Source of the DNA: Candidula unifasciata
Lineage: Eukaryota > Mollusca > Gastropoda > Stylommatophora > Geomitridae
Length of the DNA: 64,000 nucleotides
Direction of reading: 5' to 3'
Assembly: GCA_905116865.2 (NCBI GenBank)
Contig: CAJHNH020002057.1
Location: forward strand, 425,001 to 489,000
Shown here: in pieces, positions 22,901 to 33,885 of the stretch
Layout of the letters: the number at the start of each line of letters is the position of its first letter
Position numbering within the stretch: position 1 is the stretch's first letter
The notes under the pieces: generated by a model
Seen by the model: only the letters and a program-made list of their open reading frames with translations
What the model was told of the DNA's origin: nothing
The model's database searches: none
Made by a program: the position numbers and the translations under genes

Positions 22901-23099
22901 GTATGGACTCCATAAGGACATCCATTGCCTCTTCCCTAGCAGGCAGGCCCTACTAGGGTGACCGGTTACTCCCTGCTCTTCAACATTTGGATTTTTCATG
23001 TTTATTAGATAAGAATTATTTTTCAGCGAGCAGCGAAGACAGAGTGAAGAGGAGAAGACGTGGAAATAGGGAGAAAGGAAAGCAGAGAAATAGAACGGC

Positions 23100-24845
23100 A
23101 GGAGCCGGAGATTTAGGCGAAAAACAGAAGGGCTGGGGTTCAATCTTGTAAGAGTGTGTTTTTGGAATTGTCGCAGTGTCAGACAGAGAAGAGAGAGGTT
23201 GATTGACGACTTTGATGGCATCATGCTTCAGGAGCTGAATGCAAACAAATATCATTGCCCTTGATATGTCAGTTACGTAAACCCTGCTGGACATCATGGG
23301 CATTGTCTGCTAGTGAAGGAGAGATTGAAACGTGTGGTACTTGACCTGAGTCTTTGGAATCGTGGTGCTAGAGAGGTGTAAGAAATACAGATGGAGATTG
23401 GCGGCCTACGTTGAAACATAATAAATTTATATGCTGCCGTGGGCTCTTTAGTTACAAAGCAGACGTGGGACTGGCTGTAAGACCTGGAGCTGATCCCTGG
23501 CAACTGTCTCCTCATTTATGGGGATTTCAATACACAGAACAATGAATGGGGCAGTACTAGGAAAAACCGACAGGGAGTCGCTCTTGTTGAATCAATGGTC
23601 GATTCAGACCTTGTCTGTGTAAATGATGGGAAGCCAACTAGAATGGTCATGAGGCCAGGCGATGCAGACACGGCTATTGACCTGGCTTTGGTTACCCAGT
23701 CAGCAGTACTAGACACCAAATGGACTGTCCTGGGCGATCATGGACGTGACCATCTGCCATGTTAGGTATTGATCTCCTATTCCAGGAAAGTCAAGCTGAC
23801 TAAAACCCTTCTTGGACGCTCTGACAGAGGGTATGTAAGAGCACCAGCAGATCTACTTTTGTGCAGCCCCCATGGTGGACATCAGAGGTGGAACAGGCAT
23901 GGAGGTTAAAGAGAGCTGCAGTAAAGCGTTTAAAGAAAGTGCGACAGACAGCTCCAAGCTCACAGGAAGAGTTGTAGTGTGCGGAAAAAGATATGAAAAA
24001 TAAGAGTTTTTCAAGCGCTGTGCGGCAGAGGCCAAAAAAGCAAATGGGGACAATTTTATTGATGAGATTGGGATCAATAAGCCATTGGGAGTTGTGACAA
24101 AGGCTCATAAGTCTTAACACAAAAGATTATGGCAGCGATGGAGATGGCACTTAATCGTCTCAGTGATTGATTGTGGATGGGAATAACTCACTGTATCGAA
24201 GAGTCAGCTAGAGAAACTGGAGCGTTTACAGAATGAAGCTATGCGGCTGATCCTGGGATGTACAAGAAACACCCCGATTGTGTGCCTGCTATACATCCTT
24301 GCATTGCTAACTATGGCAGACAGGCTAAAGGTGCTGCAGGCTAGGTCATACCTCAGAGTAGCTGCAGACAAAAAACACCCTCTGTATAAAGCTTTGGCTG
24401 CAGGTAAGGGTCAGAGGCTGAAAAGAGGAAAATCTTGAATGGCTCAAGCAGAAGACACGATAAGACAAGTATGCATGCCAGAGAACATTGGGCGAGGAGA
24501 GGAGTGGGTAAGAGTACCAGAGGGTAATGTACAGACAGACAGACTGGCTGGATCTGCACCACTGGGTGGTGAATTGATACATGACAAGGCAGATGTGGTC
24601 AAGGCCCTTTGTGAACAAGCAACGGAATCAGTAGAGAACGAAGATTATTTTGGCCTGGAGAGAATGAGGCACCTGCGTGTAACCAGACGGTCTGGCCAGC
24701 TCACTAGACTCAGAGGAAAAGCAATATAACCAGTTTGTAACCGGTACCATCAGTATTGGAACTTTGCGCTGGCTGCTGAAGATGAGGACGGAGCACACAT
24801 GGGAATGCCCCAAATGGTGTGATGTTAATCTTTGACTCAACTTAA
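23100..24845 (+). mobile_element. I-clade (Nimbus-like) LINE with most of the reverse transcriptase deleted
   Basis: Relics in order: endonuclease N-terminus WNCRSVRQRRE then DDFDGIMLQELNANKYHCP (about 23165-23262); INLYAAVGS; GDFNTQNNEWGSTRKNRQG (about 23520); DTAIDLALVTQSAV and GDHGRDHLP (about 23670-23760); then a direct jump to the post-RT segment QLEKLERLQNEAMRLILGCT (about 24205-24265), PLYKAL, the RNase H remnant (LAGSAPLGGELIHDKADVV) and the family 3' end at 24720-24845. The polymerase core with the YADD box is absent. Several frameshifts and stops. Confidence 0.75.
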
Positions 24846-24974
24846 CTCAGTTAGGGAAATAAGCAGCGAAGCCAGCCTAATGTGGAGAGTTTTCTTCGTT
24901 GTGCCTAGTCCAACACCGGACCAAAAGCAGCAGATATAAAGACAAAACTGAGTCAACCATCATCACACTGATAT

Positions 24975-25506
24975 ATGGACCAACATTGGCTTACTCTCCA
25001 AGGAAGCAGAATTGGTCTTGCAGTGGATACTAGCCCACTGTGGTATTCAAGGAAATGAGAGAGCAGATGAGTTGGCAAAAGCTGGGAGTAATCTTCACCA
25101 CACAGCTACAAGGAAACCAAAACAGCGTTAAAGTCTTTCAAGTGGGAGTGGAGAAAGCAGAATAGAGATTACAGACCAGAGAGTGACAGCATAAACAAAC
25201 TCGACAGGAAAGAACAAACATCAATATTTAGACTTCGGACTGGACACTGTGGTCTTCGAACACACCTGTACAGGATAGGCATAAAAGAATCTGCTGCCTG
25301 TGATTGTGGAGCAGAAAGACAGACCCCTGAGCACATACTGCAGTACTGCCCTTACCCCTCCCAGCAAAGACTGTGGATCTGGCCCAGGGGATCCACATAG
25401 CGAGAGAAGCTATGGGGGACCGGTGGCAACCTTAAACGCAATTACCTATTTGTGACCCAGACGGGACTCAATGTTTTTTGTCGAACGCAGAAGAAGAAGA
25501 AGAAGT
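24975..25506 (+). mobile_element. LINE RNase H and CCHC-like C-terminus with GAA tail
   Basis: Reads WILAHCGIQGNERADELAKAG (RNase H end), then IFRLRTGHCGLRTHLYRIGI, CDCGAERQTPEHILQYCPYP and LWIWP. This is the C-x-C...H...C module that ends many I/Jockey-type ORF2 proteins. It terminates in a run of GAA (25487-25505). A related end without RNase H is at 61550-61785. Confidence 0.75.
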
Positions 25507-25789
25507 AGAAACTGATATAAGGGCCACTAAATTACAAGTTGTTGATGATTGTTTCTTTTGTTATTTGACACTTTGAATTATGTGCGTGTTTGTCTCCAAG
25601 TTCTTGTCAACAGTACTTGGGATGTTTCATTTTCTAATCATCTTTTTAATAACATTTTGTTATGTTGAGAAGAATAACATGTAGAGGGCGGCGGAAGAAG
25701 AAAAAAAAAGGGGGGGGGGGGGTTTGATAGAGTCAAGGGGGTGCCAATAGAAAAAGGTTGGAGACCACTTGTGTTTCATTTCAGTTCTG

Positions 25790-26065
25790 TTAGTTTTTCT
25801 ATGATACTTATTTGTATGCATCTTAATTATGTGTAGATTTACATGATAGTTTTCTTGTGTACATCTACATTCTTTGTATGTTTCCATGATGCCTTTCTTG
25901 AGCACGTCTACATTCTTTGTATGTTTAAAAGGATCCTTTTTTTTTAGCACGTCTACATTCTTTTTGTGTTTAAAATGGTGCCTTTCTTGTGTACATCTAC
26001 ACTTTTGGTATGTTTTCATAATGCCTGCATCTACATTCTTTGTAGGTTTCTATTAAACCTTTCTT
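25790..26065. repeat. About 46-bp tandem repeat (CTACATTCTTTGTATGTTT)
   Basis: Five to six diverged units containing TCTACATTCTTTGTATGTTT and CCTTTCTTGTGTACA. Related units sit at 22055-22155, on the far side of the 22.2-25.7 kb block. Confidence 0.7.
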
Positions 26066-26109
26066 ATGCTGGGGTTGGCTCTACAGCGTCATGTAAAGGA
26101 CATGCAACA

Positions 26110-26205
26110 AACTTTGTGTTTTGTTAGTGTGTGTGTGTGTGTTTCTCTGTGTGTTTCTCTGTGTGTGTGTCTGAGTATGTCTGTGTGTATGGGCGGGTGG
26201 CTAGG

Positions 26206-26245
<40 letters not shown>

Positions 26246-26290
26246 TGAGTGTGTGTGTGTGTGTGTGTATGTGTGTGTGTGTGTGTGTGT
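26110..26290. repeat. GT microsatellite upstream of the TLR coding exon
   Basis: Imperfect GT array with TTTCTCT interruptions, ending about 55 bp before the splice acceptor of the TLR coding exon. Confidence 0.95.
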
Positions 26291-26348
26291 AATTATCTGT
26301 TCAAGCCCTTAGTAACTCTTCTTACATGTGTGGTTTCTTTTTCAGACG

Positions 26349-29226
26349 ATGATCATGATCTTACTTCAGACTTTGTGTATCCTCGTGTTGTCAGCTGTAA
26401 GCACAATACGTGCTGAAGGCGAGGTCAGATGTAGTCAAAACTGCACATGCCTCCTGTTGGAGAATGTTTTTATTCAAGCCAATTGCTCTCGCCTAGGGTG
26501 GACCACTATACCCCCCGACCTTCCTTACACTCTAAAGCTTCTGGATCTGTCTCACAACCGTCTCACTTCCCTGACATTCAAAGATTTGTCTAAAGTGAAG
26601 AATCTCATTCATCTGAACGTCTCGTTCAACAACATCACGACTCTAGAAGACCGGTCTTGGAACATAATCGGGCAAACATATGATCTGGACTTTGATTGCG
26701 GTAACACTGATGTTGGCAAAGGAAGCTTGCAGCTGCCAACTGGTGACAGAAAAGAGAAAGACGTGGTTTTAAAGAAGACACTTTCATCCATTAGATACCT
26801 AGGTCAGTGGTGGCTTCAGACACTCGATATAAGTAATAATCTGTTAACAGATATTGCAAACAACACGTTTAGGTGTCTGACACTCTTACAGACACTAAAT
26901 ATTTCACACAATGCTATAACTACTCTTAATCCAATGCCCTTTAGTGGTCTACGCAGTCTTGTCTACTTAGATTTGAGCGACAATCGTATCCCACTTTCTG
27001 CAGAAAGTTACCCAGAAGAAGTATTCTCTCCACTGGGAAACCTTAGGGATCTGAGCCTTCTTGGAAATAAAATTCCACAAGGGAGAGGTTGGGCACATAA
27101 TCTGACATTTGCGTACCCGTCTAGCTGGAGTTATCCGGATAAAGCTCTACAGCATCTGACTTCCTTGCAGACTCTACACATTGATGGTTTACCAGGAGAT
27201 GCCATTCCTGGTACAGGCTTTAAAAAACTGACTCAGCTAAGTTTTCTTGACATAGGCAGTTTTAGAGGACTGTGCACTTTAGGATCATTACCTGAATATT
27301 TCTTTTCCAATATTGCCACAAAAAAGCCTATCCACGTATCATTGCAATCGTGCAAGCTGTCATCTATTCACCCTGACGCGTTTTCCTATCTTCCTACTCT
27401 AACCAGCCTTAGTTTGCGCAACAACCATATTCTAGGATTTGACAAATTCATGGAAGGCTCTCTCAGCCTTAACAAAACTCGCATTAAAACACTGGATTTA
27501 ACTAGGATTAACCTCTGGAGACGGAGATATGTTAAACTCCTGGCTCAGTGGTTTCAGCACTTGCAGTATACGTCGTTGGAAACGCTTATTGTAGACAACA
27601 ATGGCATTATGGATATTGAACTCAAGTTAGCCGTTATTTTGCCCAGATCTTTAAAAATGTTTTCCCTGGCAAACAACAAAATAATCTGGATACGGGAAAT
27701 TTTCACCATATACTGGCTGGAAAATTTACAAATTATTGATCTCAGTATTCAGAATAAATTCACAGAGTATGGGTTAGCGAAGAAAATAGATACATTTGAG
27801 TATACAGAATCCGGTTCAAACTTGTATGAACTTTCGGATGGAATAAATCTCTCTTCCGCTGCTCAAAAAGAGAAGCCGGATGACAATTCGACAATAACCT
27901 CTAATGAGACTTCCGCTTACCGGTCGTCACTGATTAATCGAAGAAAAGATCCAGATATTAGTTACGATTTGATATCACATGATACTTTGCGCCAGTTACA
28001 GACATCTGTATGTCCATCTATAAAGGCAAGGAATATTACATGGTCAGACAAAGACGTAGTATACGTGATTTCAAGACCTAATGGACTCCAGCGCATGCGC
28101 AGACTTGTCACACGGCAAAATATTTCCGTCTCTAAACCATTTTCAAATCCAATTCCAATTCCGAGAAGCTTGAAGAAAATATACCTGAATGAAGCTAAAC
28201 TTGGCCTTGCGATACCCAAGCTTTCATTTCTAAACAACGTTTTAGAACATTTGGAATTAGCAGATAACTTCCTTTACTGTTTCGACGGTCCAATGTATGG
28301 GCTTAGGAATTTAAAGTATTTGGACTTATCTAATAACTACTGCATCGCTCTCAATCCGCTGTTTTTCTCAGACATGCCTAAGCTGGAAACACTGCTACTC
28401 ACTTTCAACACCCTCGGTCCTTCGTTGGAGACTGATGAGAACGGTACTACTTTTTCTAACATGGCAAGTCTCAAGTATATTGACATATCGCACAATGATA
28501 TTCGAGTTTTACACCAAGATGCATTTTCCAACACGGGTAATCTTCAAACTATTCTGCTAAACAACAATGCCATTAATGAATTCAACACTAACATAGGCCA
28601 TTTGATCAATCTTACACTGTTGGACCTATCCGGAAATGCCATATCCACGGTCTCGCACGCAACAATGGAGAATATTGAAAACATTTTGTCTGTGAGCCCG
28701 ACTTTGAAAATAGACATTTTAAATAATCCCCTCCGATGTGATTGCACAACTATTGCTTTTTTAAACTGGTTTCAGCTTAGAAAAGTGATTTTTCGCAGAC
28801 GCAGTTTATACAAGTGTCAGTTTATAAATGGGACACATGTCAAATTGGAAGATATTGCTGAATTTTACACCCCGCTGTGGAAAAGATGCAATGGTACAAC
28901 TTTTCTCGTGCTGGCGCTCTCAGGGTTATTCTTGATGTTGATTCTCTGGTCAGGTTTCGGCATCTACTGCATCTACAGAGTAAAGCTATTATTCTACATC
29001 TACATTAGCAAGCGACGTTACTTCCAGAATTTTATACACCCAGAGCTACATTCCGTGAAAGATGTATTTCTAGTTTACGATGATGACGAACCGCAATGGA
29101 GACGTTTTGTTTTTAATGTTGTACGTCCTTCATTGGAAGACAGGGGCGTGTCGTGTTTCATCAGCGAGATCGAACCCATGGCCGGCAAGCCTTTGAAGAT
29201 GGTTATTGAGGAATCCGTTCTCGCAG
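26349..29226 (+). CDS. Toll-like receptor, coding exon 1 (ectodomain, TM, first half of TIR)
   Basis: A pattern-recognition receptor of the plasma or endosomal membrane; ligand unknown. The acceptor TTCTTTTTCAG ends at 26345 and the first ATG is 26349, followed by a signal peptide (MIMILLQTLCILVLSAVS), so a 5' untranslated exon lies upstream. LRRNT cysteines follow at residues 28-34 (CSQNCTC), then LRRs (for example LKLLDLSHNRLTSL, LQTLNISHNAITTL, LKYLDLSNNYCIAL). Residues about 469-606 form a long non-LRR insert between LRRs. A single LRRCT (NNPLRCDC) begins near residue 791. The transmembrane helix is about 850-875. The TIR begins near 903 with VKDVFLVYDDD (box 1). The BB-loop position reads SEIEPMAGKP instead of the usual RDxxPG. 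The exon ends in phase 1 at GCAG/GTACGA. With exon 2 the protein is 1046 residues. The single LRRCT points to the single-cysteine-cluster TLR type. Confidence 0.93.
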
Positions 29227-29679
29227 GTACGATCTGTTGTCAGTATTTAGTACAGGTTATTGAAAACATAAATGCATATTGAGTAGTCAGTGTTTGTCAG
29301 TGAAATGTACATGTAAATTAACATGTGAATGGCTATTCAGTAGACATTTTTAAAACAAAGTAAAATCTCTAGTGGGTATATGTTTGTGCTGTGTACCAAT
29401 AAACATTGAAAACACCGTTCTTGCAGGTACTGTTGTCAGTAATCAGTTCTGGTAATTAAAAACATAAATGTATATTGGGTAGTCGGTTATTTCTAAAAAA
29501 TTGATTGTCAGTAAACTGTAAATGTTATTTAAAATTTGAACTGATATTAGGGAGACAAGTTTTTAAATGTAAAATGTGTTGTCAGTAATACGCTCGTGTT
29601 ATGTAACGTACTTGAGAGCATTGAGGAGTCGGTTACTTCGGGTCAAATTTATTGTTAGCAATCAGGTAATTGTTGGCAA

Positions 29680-30345
29680 CATTATGAACTCTAATATTAT
29701 CAGACAGACTGTAGGAACAACAGCATACAGCAAATTCATTGAGAAGCAGGAGGTCAAATGGTTTTGGCCATCTAGTAAGAATGCAGCCAGAACAACTACC
29801 AACAAAGGCCACACATGAGAAGATCTGACGTGAAATAAGGAGGTCACCTTAGAAAAAGACATTGACTGAGGACATTAAAGAGCATCTGCATCAACACAGA
29901 ATAACAACTATCTTTTGATCAGCAGGCGAGCGTCTATCATCTACACCGTGACAACTAACTATTTGTTATTACAATAGAACGTAGAATTGTGACAACAGAG
30001 GTGAAATGCATTAGAAGAGATGCAGAAGTTTCTAGGAAAGACAGAATACGAAATCACGAAATCAGACGAATACTAGTAATAAAGCCAGTCTTACAGGTCA
30101 TCAAAGAACAACAAATGAAGTACTTTGGACTCTAAACAAGAATGCCCTAGTACCATCTCCCAAAGCGAGCCACACTGAAACTTTACAAGGGTGTAGAGCG
30201 AGCCGAAGACCTCAGAAAACATAGAGTGATGGCACACACACACAAAATACCGCTTTACAGAAAATAACATTAACATCAATCTCAATAGTGCTCTTGACAG
30301 AGCTCATAAACGAGCGTTACATCCAGCGCCGACACTTCAGTGAGG
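29680..30345 (+). mobile_element. Two RTE-like LINE tail relics preceding the first GAA array
   Basis: The first reads IEKQEVKWF, then a GHL-like position and RM (29735-29800). The second reads VIKEQQMKYFGL, RMP and LPKRATLKLY (30098-30190) and runs into ERYIQRRHFSEVKGG immediately before the GAA run. The order matches LINE C-termini elsewhere that end in GAA tails. Confidence 0.5.
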
Positions 30346-30353
30346 TAAAAGGT

Positions 30354-30685
30354 GGAAGAGAAGAAGAAGAAGAAGAAGAAGAAGAAGAAGAAGAAGAAGA
30401 AGAAGAAGAAGAAGAAGAAGAAGAAGAAGAAGAAGAAGAAGAAGAAGAAGAAGAAGAAGAAGAAGAAGAAGAAGAGAAGAAGACGAAGAGACGAAGAAGA
30501 AGAAGAAGAAGAAGAAGAAGAAGAAGAAGAAGAAGAAAAAGAAGAAGAAGAAGAAGAAGAAGAAGAAGAAGAAGAAGAAGAAGAAGAAGAAGAAGAAGAA
30601 GAAGAAAAAGAAGACGAAGAAGAGAAGATAAAGAAGAAGAAAAAGAAGAAGAAAAAGAAGAAGATGAAGAAGAACAGAAAGAGGA
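30354..30685. repeat. (GAA)n array 1 in the TLR intron
   Basis: About 330 bp, GAA on the TLR sense strand, nearly pure for the first 120 bp and then with GAC, GAT and AAA interruptions. Confidence 0.97.
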
Positions 30686-30805
30686 AAACAAAAAGACCTG
30701 GAAATATCTACTACTGTGATGTGCGCAATCATTTCTGACCTGGGCATAAACAATAAACTATGGTAATTGGTGAGAAACTGAGTGATAAAAAATTTAAAAT
30801 AAAAA

Positions 30806-31035
30806 CACATGCAGACACACACACACAGTCACACACAGTCACACACAGTCACACATAGTCAAACACACACACATACACACAGACGCACACAGAGAGCCAC
30901 AAACATACACACACGTAGACACATACACACACACCGACGCACACGCACAGTCACAAACACACAGACGCAGACACACACAAAGACACATACACACAGACAT
31001 ACACACAGATATAAACATACAGACACACACACAGG
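30806..31035. repeat. CA-rich microsatellite
   Basis: Imperfect ACACAC with AGTC, AGACGC and ATAC interruptions, ending directly at the second GAA array. Confidence 0.95.
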
Positions 31036-31040
31036 CATTC

Positions 31041-31218
31041 GGAAGAAGAAGAAGAAGAAGAAGAAGAAGAAGAAGAAGAAGAAGAAGAAGAAGAAGAAGA
31101 AGAAGAAGAAGAAGAAGAAGAAGAAGAAGAAAGAAGAAAAGAAGAAGAAGAAGAAGAAGAAGAAGAAGAAGAAGAAGAAGAAGAAGAAGAAGAAGAAGAA
31201 GAAGAAGAAAGGAAGAAG

Positions 31219-31253
<35 letters not shown>

Positions 31254-31611
31254 AGAAAGAAGAAGAAGAAGAAGAAGAAGAAGAAGAAGAAGAAGAAGAA
31301 GAAAGAAGAAGAAGAAGAAGAAGAAGAGAAGAAGAAGAAGAAGAAGAAGAAGAAGAAGAAGAGAAGAAGAAGAGAAGAAGAAGAAGAAGAAGAAGAGAGA
31401 AGAAAAGAGAAGGAGGGAGGAAGAAGAAGAAAAAAAAGAAAATGAAGAAGAAAGAAGAAGAGAAGAAGAAGAAGAAGAAGAAAGAAGAAGAAGAAGAAGA
31501 AGAGAAGAAGAAGAAGAAGAAGAAGAAGAAGAAGAAGAAGAAGAAGACAGAAGAAAGAACAAGAAGAACAAGAACAAGAACAAGAAGAACAAGAACAAGA
31601 AGAACAAGAAG
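31041..31611. repeat. (GAA)n array 2 in the TLR intron
   Basis: About 570 bp of GAA with scattered single-base slips that move the register (AAAGAA, GAGAAG, AAGTAAG), ending in GAACAA units. The GAA strand is the TLR sense strand. Confidence 0.97.
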
Positions 31612-32270
31612 ATTTAGAGTTGTGTGTGTTTGTGTGTGTTTTAAATTTTGCTATCACAGACCTTTTGGAATTCGGTTGAAAAATATAATGTTAGCACTAT
31701 ATTTATAGTGACTTTGACCTACCTTGCAAGTAATTCGTATCGCTAACACCCTTATGGTTTACGTCATCATATTTATTTATGGTTCACCGATTCCACAGAA
31801 AAGAATAATTACCCATGCAGAACTGCAGGTTACACCAGGTTGCTGTTGCTTTCATGGCTACCTCAATCATAACTTCTTTTCAGGTTGAGGTTAATGTAAT
31901 GTTAATCTCCCTAAAAAGAGTAGGTCACTTTTCATTCACAAGTTTGTTGGGCCTGGTTGACTTTCCTAAAGGTTACGGGTGTGTTCCCGCTCTGTTGTTT
32001 GCTTTCTGCGTTGTCTTTAATTTGCATTTGCATTCCGAGAAAGAGAATGCCAGTGACATTGGTTGCAGCACTCTCGAGGTTTATTATGTTAGACCCAGTT
32101 TGTCCATGTTTTTGGAGTGTTAAAAGCGCTGGCGTGCTAAAATATACAAGTGTAATCTCAGAGTGGTAAAACCATCGAGTAGCAGCCCACAGAGGATACA
32201 GAGGACGACTCTTCCCTAGAGCATACATTAACATAGACTGACAGCATCACTTCTGTTCATCTATCCACAG
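31612..32270. other. Rest of the TLR intron, no feature
   Basis: Open frames on both strands near 31815-32234 overlap one another without domains. Nothing else recognised. Confidence 0.4.
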
Positions 32271-32533
32271 CTAAGAAGACACTAGTGCTGCTCACCAGGG
32301 ACCTCTTTGTGATAGAGGACCATGAACTTGAGGTCAACATGGCCATGCTGTCAGAGGAGATGCGCATGTCCAAAGTTTTATATTTTTTGTTGCTCGAGGA
32401 TTGTCCGCCCGACTGTTTTCCCCCACATTTGAGAGAATGTATTGAGAAGACTAGACCAGTCGTCTACAATAGGAATAATCCTCAGTTTTGGGATCACTTT
32501 GCCAGAATGATAAAGTCACCGTCGCTCTTCTAA
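32271..32533 (+). CDS. Toll-like receptor, coding exon 2 (second half of TIR)
   Basis: Completes the cytoplasmic TIR signalling domain. Joined in phase 1, the junction reads ESVLA then AKKTLVLLTRDLF, matching the TIR segment before the conserved Trp/Glu region. It continues with VIEDHELEVNMAMLSEE, the hydrophobic strand VLYFLLLEDCP, and box 3 as QFWDHFARM (the canonical FW), ending SPSLF and stop at 32531-32533. The Trp usually found as W-C before E-L in the alpha-C region is replaced by D-H. A candidate poly(A) signal AATAAA lies at 32664-32669. Phase, length and box 3 make this assignment firm; whether the domain signals through MyD88 cannot be said. Confidence 0.92.
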
Positions 32534-32663
32534 TAATATCATCGAAAGATAATTTTCTGCACGATGTTTGATGACTGAGTCTGGGTAGTAAAGGCTTATA
32601 TGAGATCTTGCAAAGCTGGTATTCTTTTTATAACATAAACCCCACACCGAGGGCGTCGACACA

Positions 32664-32669
32664 AATAAA
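32664..32669 (+). promoter_or_regulatory. Candidate poly(A) signal of the TLR gene
   Basis: AATAAA 131 bp after the stop codon, followed within 20-30 bp by a G/T-rich stretch (GGTGGGGTGGTGG). Confidence 0.5.
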
Positions 32670-32679
32670 TAATGGTGGG

Positions 32680-33610
32680 GTGGTGGGGGGGGGGGGTGCT
32701 CAGTTCTCCCTACTAAACATTTTCGGGGGGGGGGGCCTAGGAGGACCAGAGCTCACAGGTATTGGCACCCTGCTCCACACTGCAGTATAAATCCTCACTC
32801 CATGGATCTTGTTTTCTTTGCACTATAGCACTTGAACCATCAATTAACGACGATAATGTTACCTCTTATAATCGTCTGCACCTCATTTGCTGCTATTCAT
32901 ATATTATAGTCATATTTGTCTCCATGTATATTCTGCTTGTGTTCTTAAGTCTCTGTTTTCTTTTACACTATAGCTTCCACTGAAATTACTATAACTGTGT
33001 CATCAATTACGACGATAATGTTAGGGAAAAATCATTCATTATCTTAGAAGTGTTGAGAACAGTAGTACCTGTAAACGGTGAAAGACTGACCGTGTAAACG
33101 CAAGCAAGTTACAGTTGTAAATATAAGTTGCAAGTAGTGCGTTCTCAGCAAGAAAATGGAAACAGAGCAGCTGGGAGAAAGTTTGAATTGGATGCTAAAA
33201 AAAAATATGTGTACGTGAATTGGAATGAAAGATGCTTTTGAAAAAATCTTCAAAAGTCGACTTTTTTTGGTGTGGCAAGAAGGTTAAATACGCGGAAGAA
33301 AAAAAGAGTACAGGCGCTTTATGGCACGAAATGATCTCGTGTTTCGAGACGAACAACAATGGCGTCATTTACTGGTATTGTTTTCAAAAGGCAGGTTTCA
33401 AAATGGTTATTGTTTATTAATAACTTGTGTATAAGTGACATGTAGGCCTAATATCTCGAATATAAGCCACACCTTTTTTTTCATCAACAGTTTTGGGTTA
33501 AAATACTATGGTCTATACACACGTAAATGCGATATTTAAAAGGTACCAGCACTTATTCCGCTAATCATCTATAACAGTAATTTTGAATGAGGACATGAGT
33601 TAAGTTTAGT
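32680..33610. other. Downstream of TLR: G tracts, no gene
   Basis: Two G homopolymers (32681-32695 and 32726-32735) and short open frames without domains. Confidence 0.4.
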
Positions 33611-33611
33611 T

Positions 33612-33885
33612 GAGTCAAGAAACTGACATCACAACACTTGGGGCATTACCATGCATGCTCTGTCCTCATCTTCAGCATCCAGCGCAGAGTTCTAGTACTT
33701 ATAGTACCGGTTACCGTCTGGTTGTATGTCCGTATTTCCTTTCCTTTCTGAGTGTAGTGAGCCGGCCAGACCCTCTGGTTACATCCAGGTGCCTCATTCT
33801 CACCAGGCCATAATAATCTTGTTTCTCTGCTGATTCCGTTGCTTGTTCCCACAGGGCCTTGACCACATCTGCCTTGTCGTGTATT
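33612..33885 (-). mobile_element. I-clade LINE 3' end (antisense)
   Basis: The reverse complement of the 9810-10035 type: minus-strand frames read HDKADVVKALWEQATESAEKQD, YGLVRMRHLDVTRGSGRLT and the 3' block. Ends at the GAGTCAAGAAACTGACATC boundary near 33612. Confidence 0.75.

Larger units (their letters stand above)
29227..32270 (+). other. TLR intron splitting the TIR domain
   Basis: GTACGA donor and CTATCCACAG acceptor. It holds duplicated donor-region sequence, decayed LINE tails, a CA microsatellite and two long GAA arrays. Retention would give a stop about 17 codons past the donor and a truncated TIR. Confidence 0.85.

Noticed and set aside
26328..26348. TLR start at 26328
   Set aside because: That position is GTG and lies upstream of the splice acceptor at 26344-26345. 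The ATG at 26349 follows directly and opens a good signal peptide.
30288..31708. Glu/Lys/Arg or Ser/Leu/Phe-rich open frames over the GAA arrays
   Set aside because: Direct consequence of (GAA)n in different registers. No unique sequence supports coding, and the region is intronic in the TLR gene.
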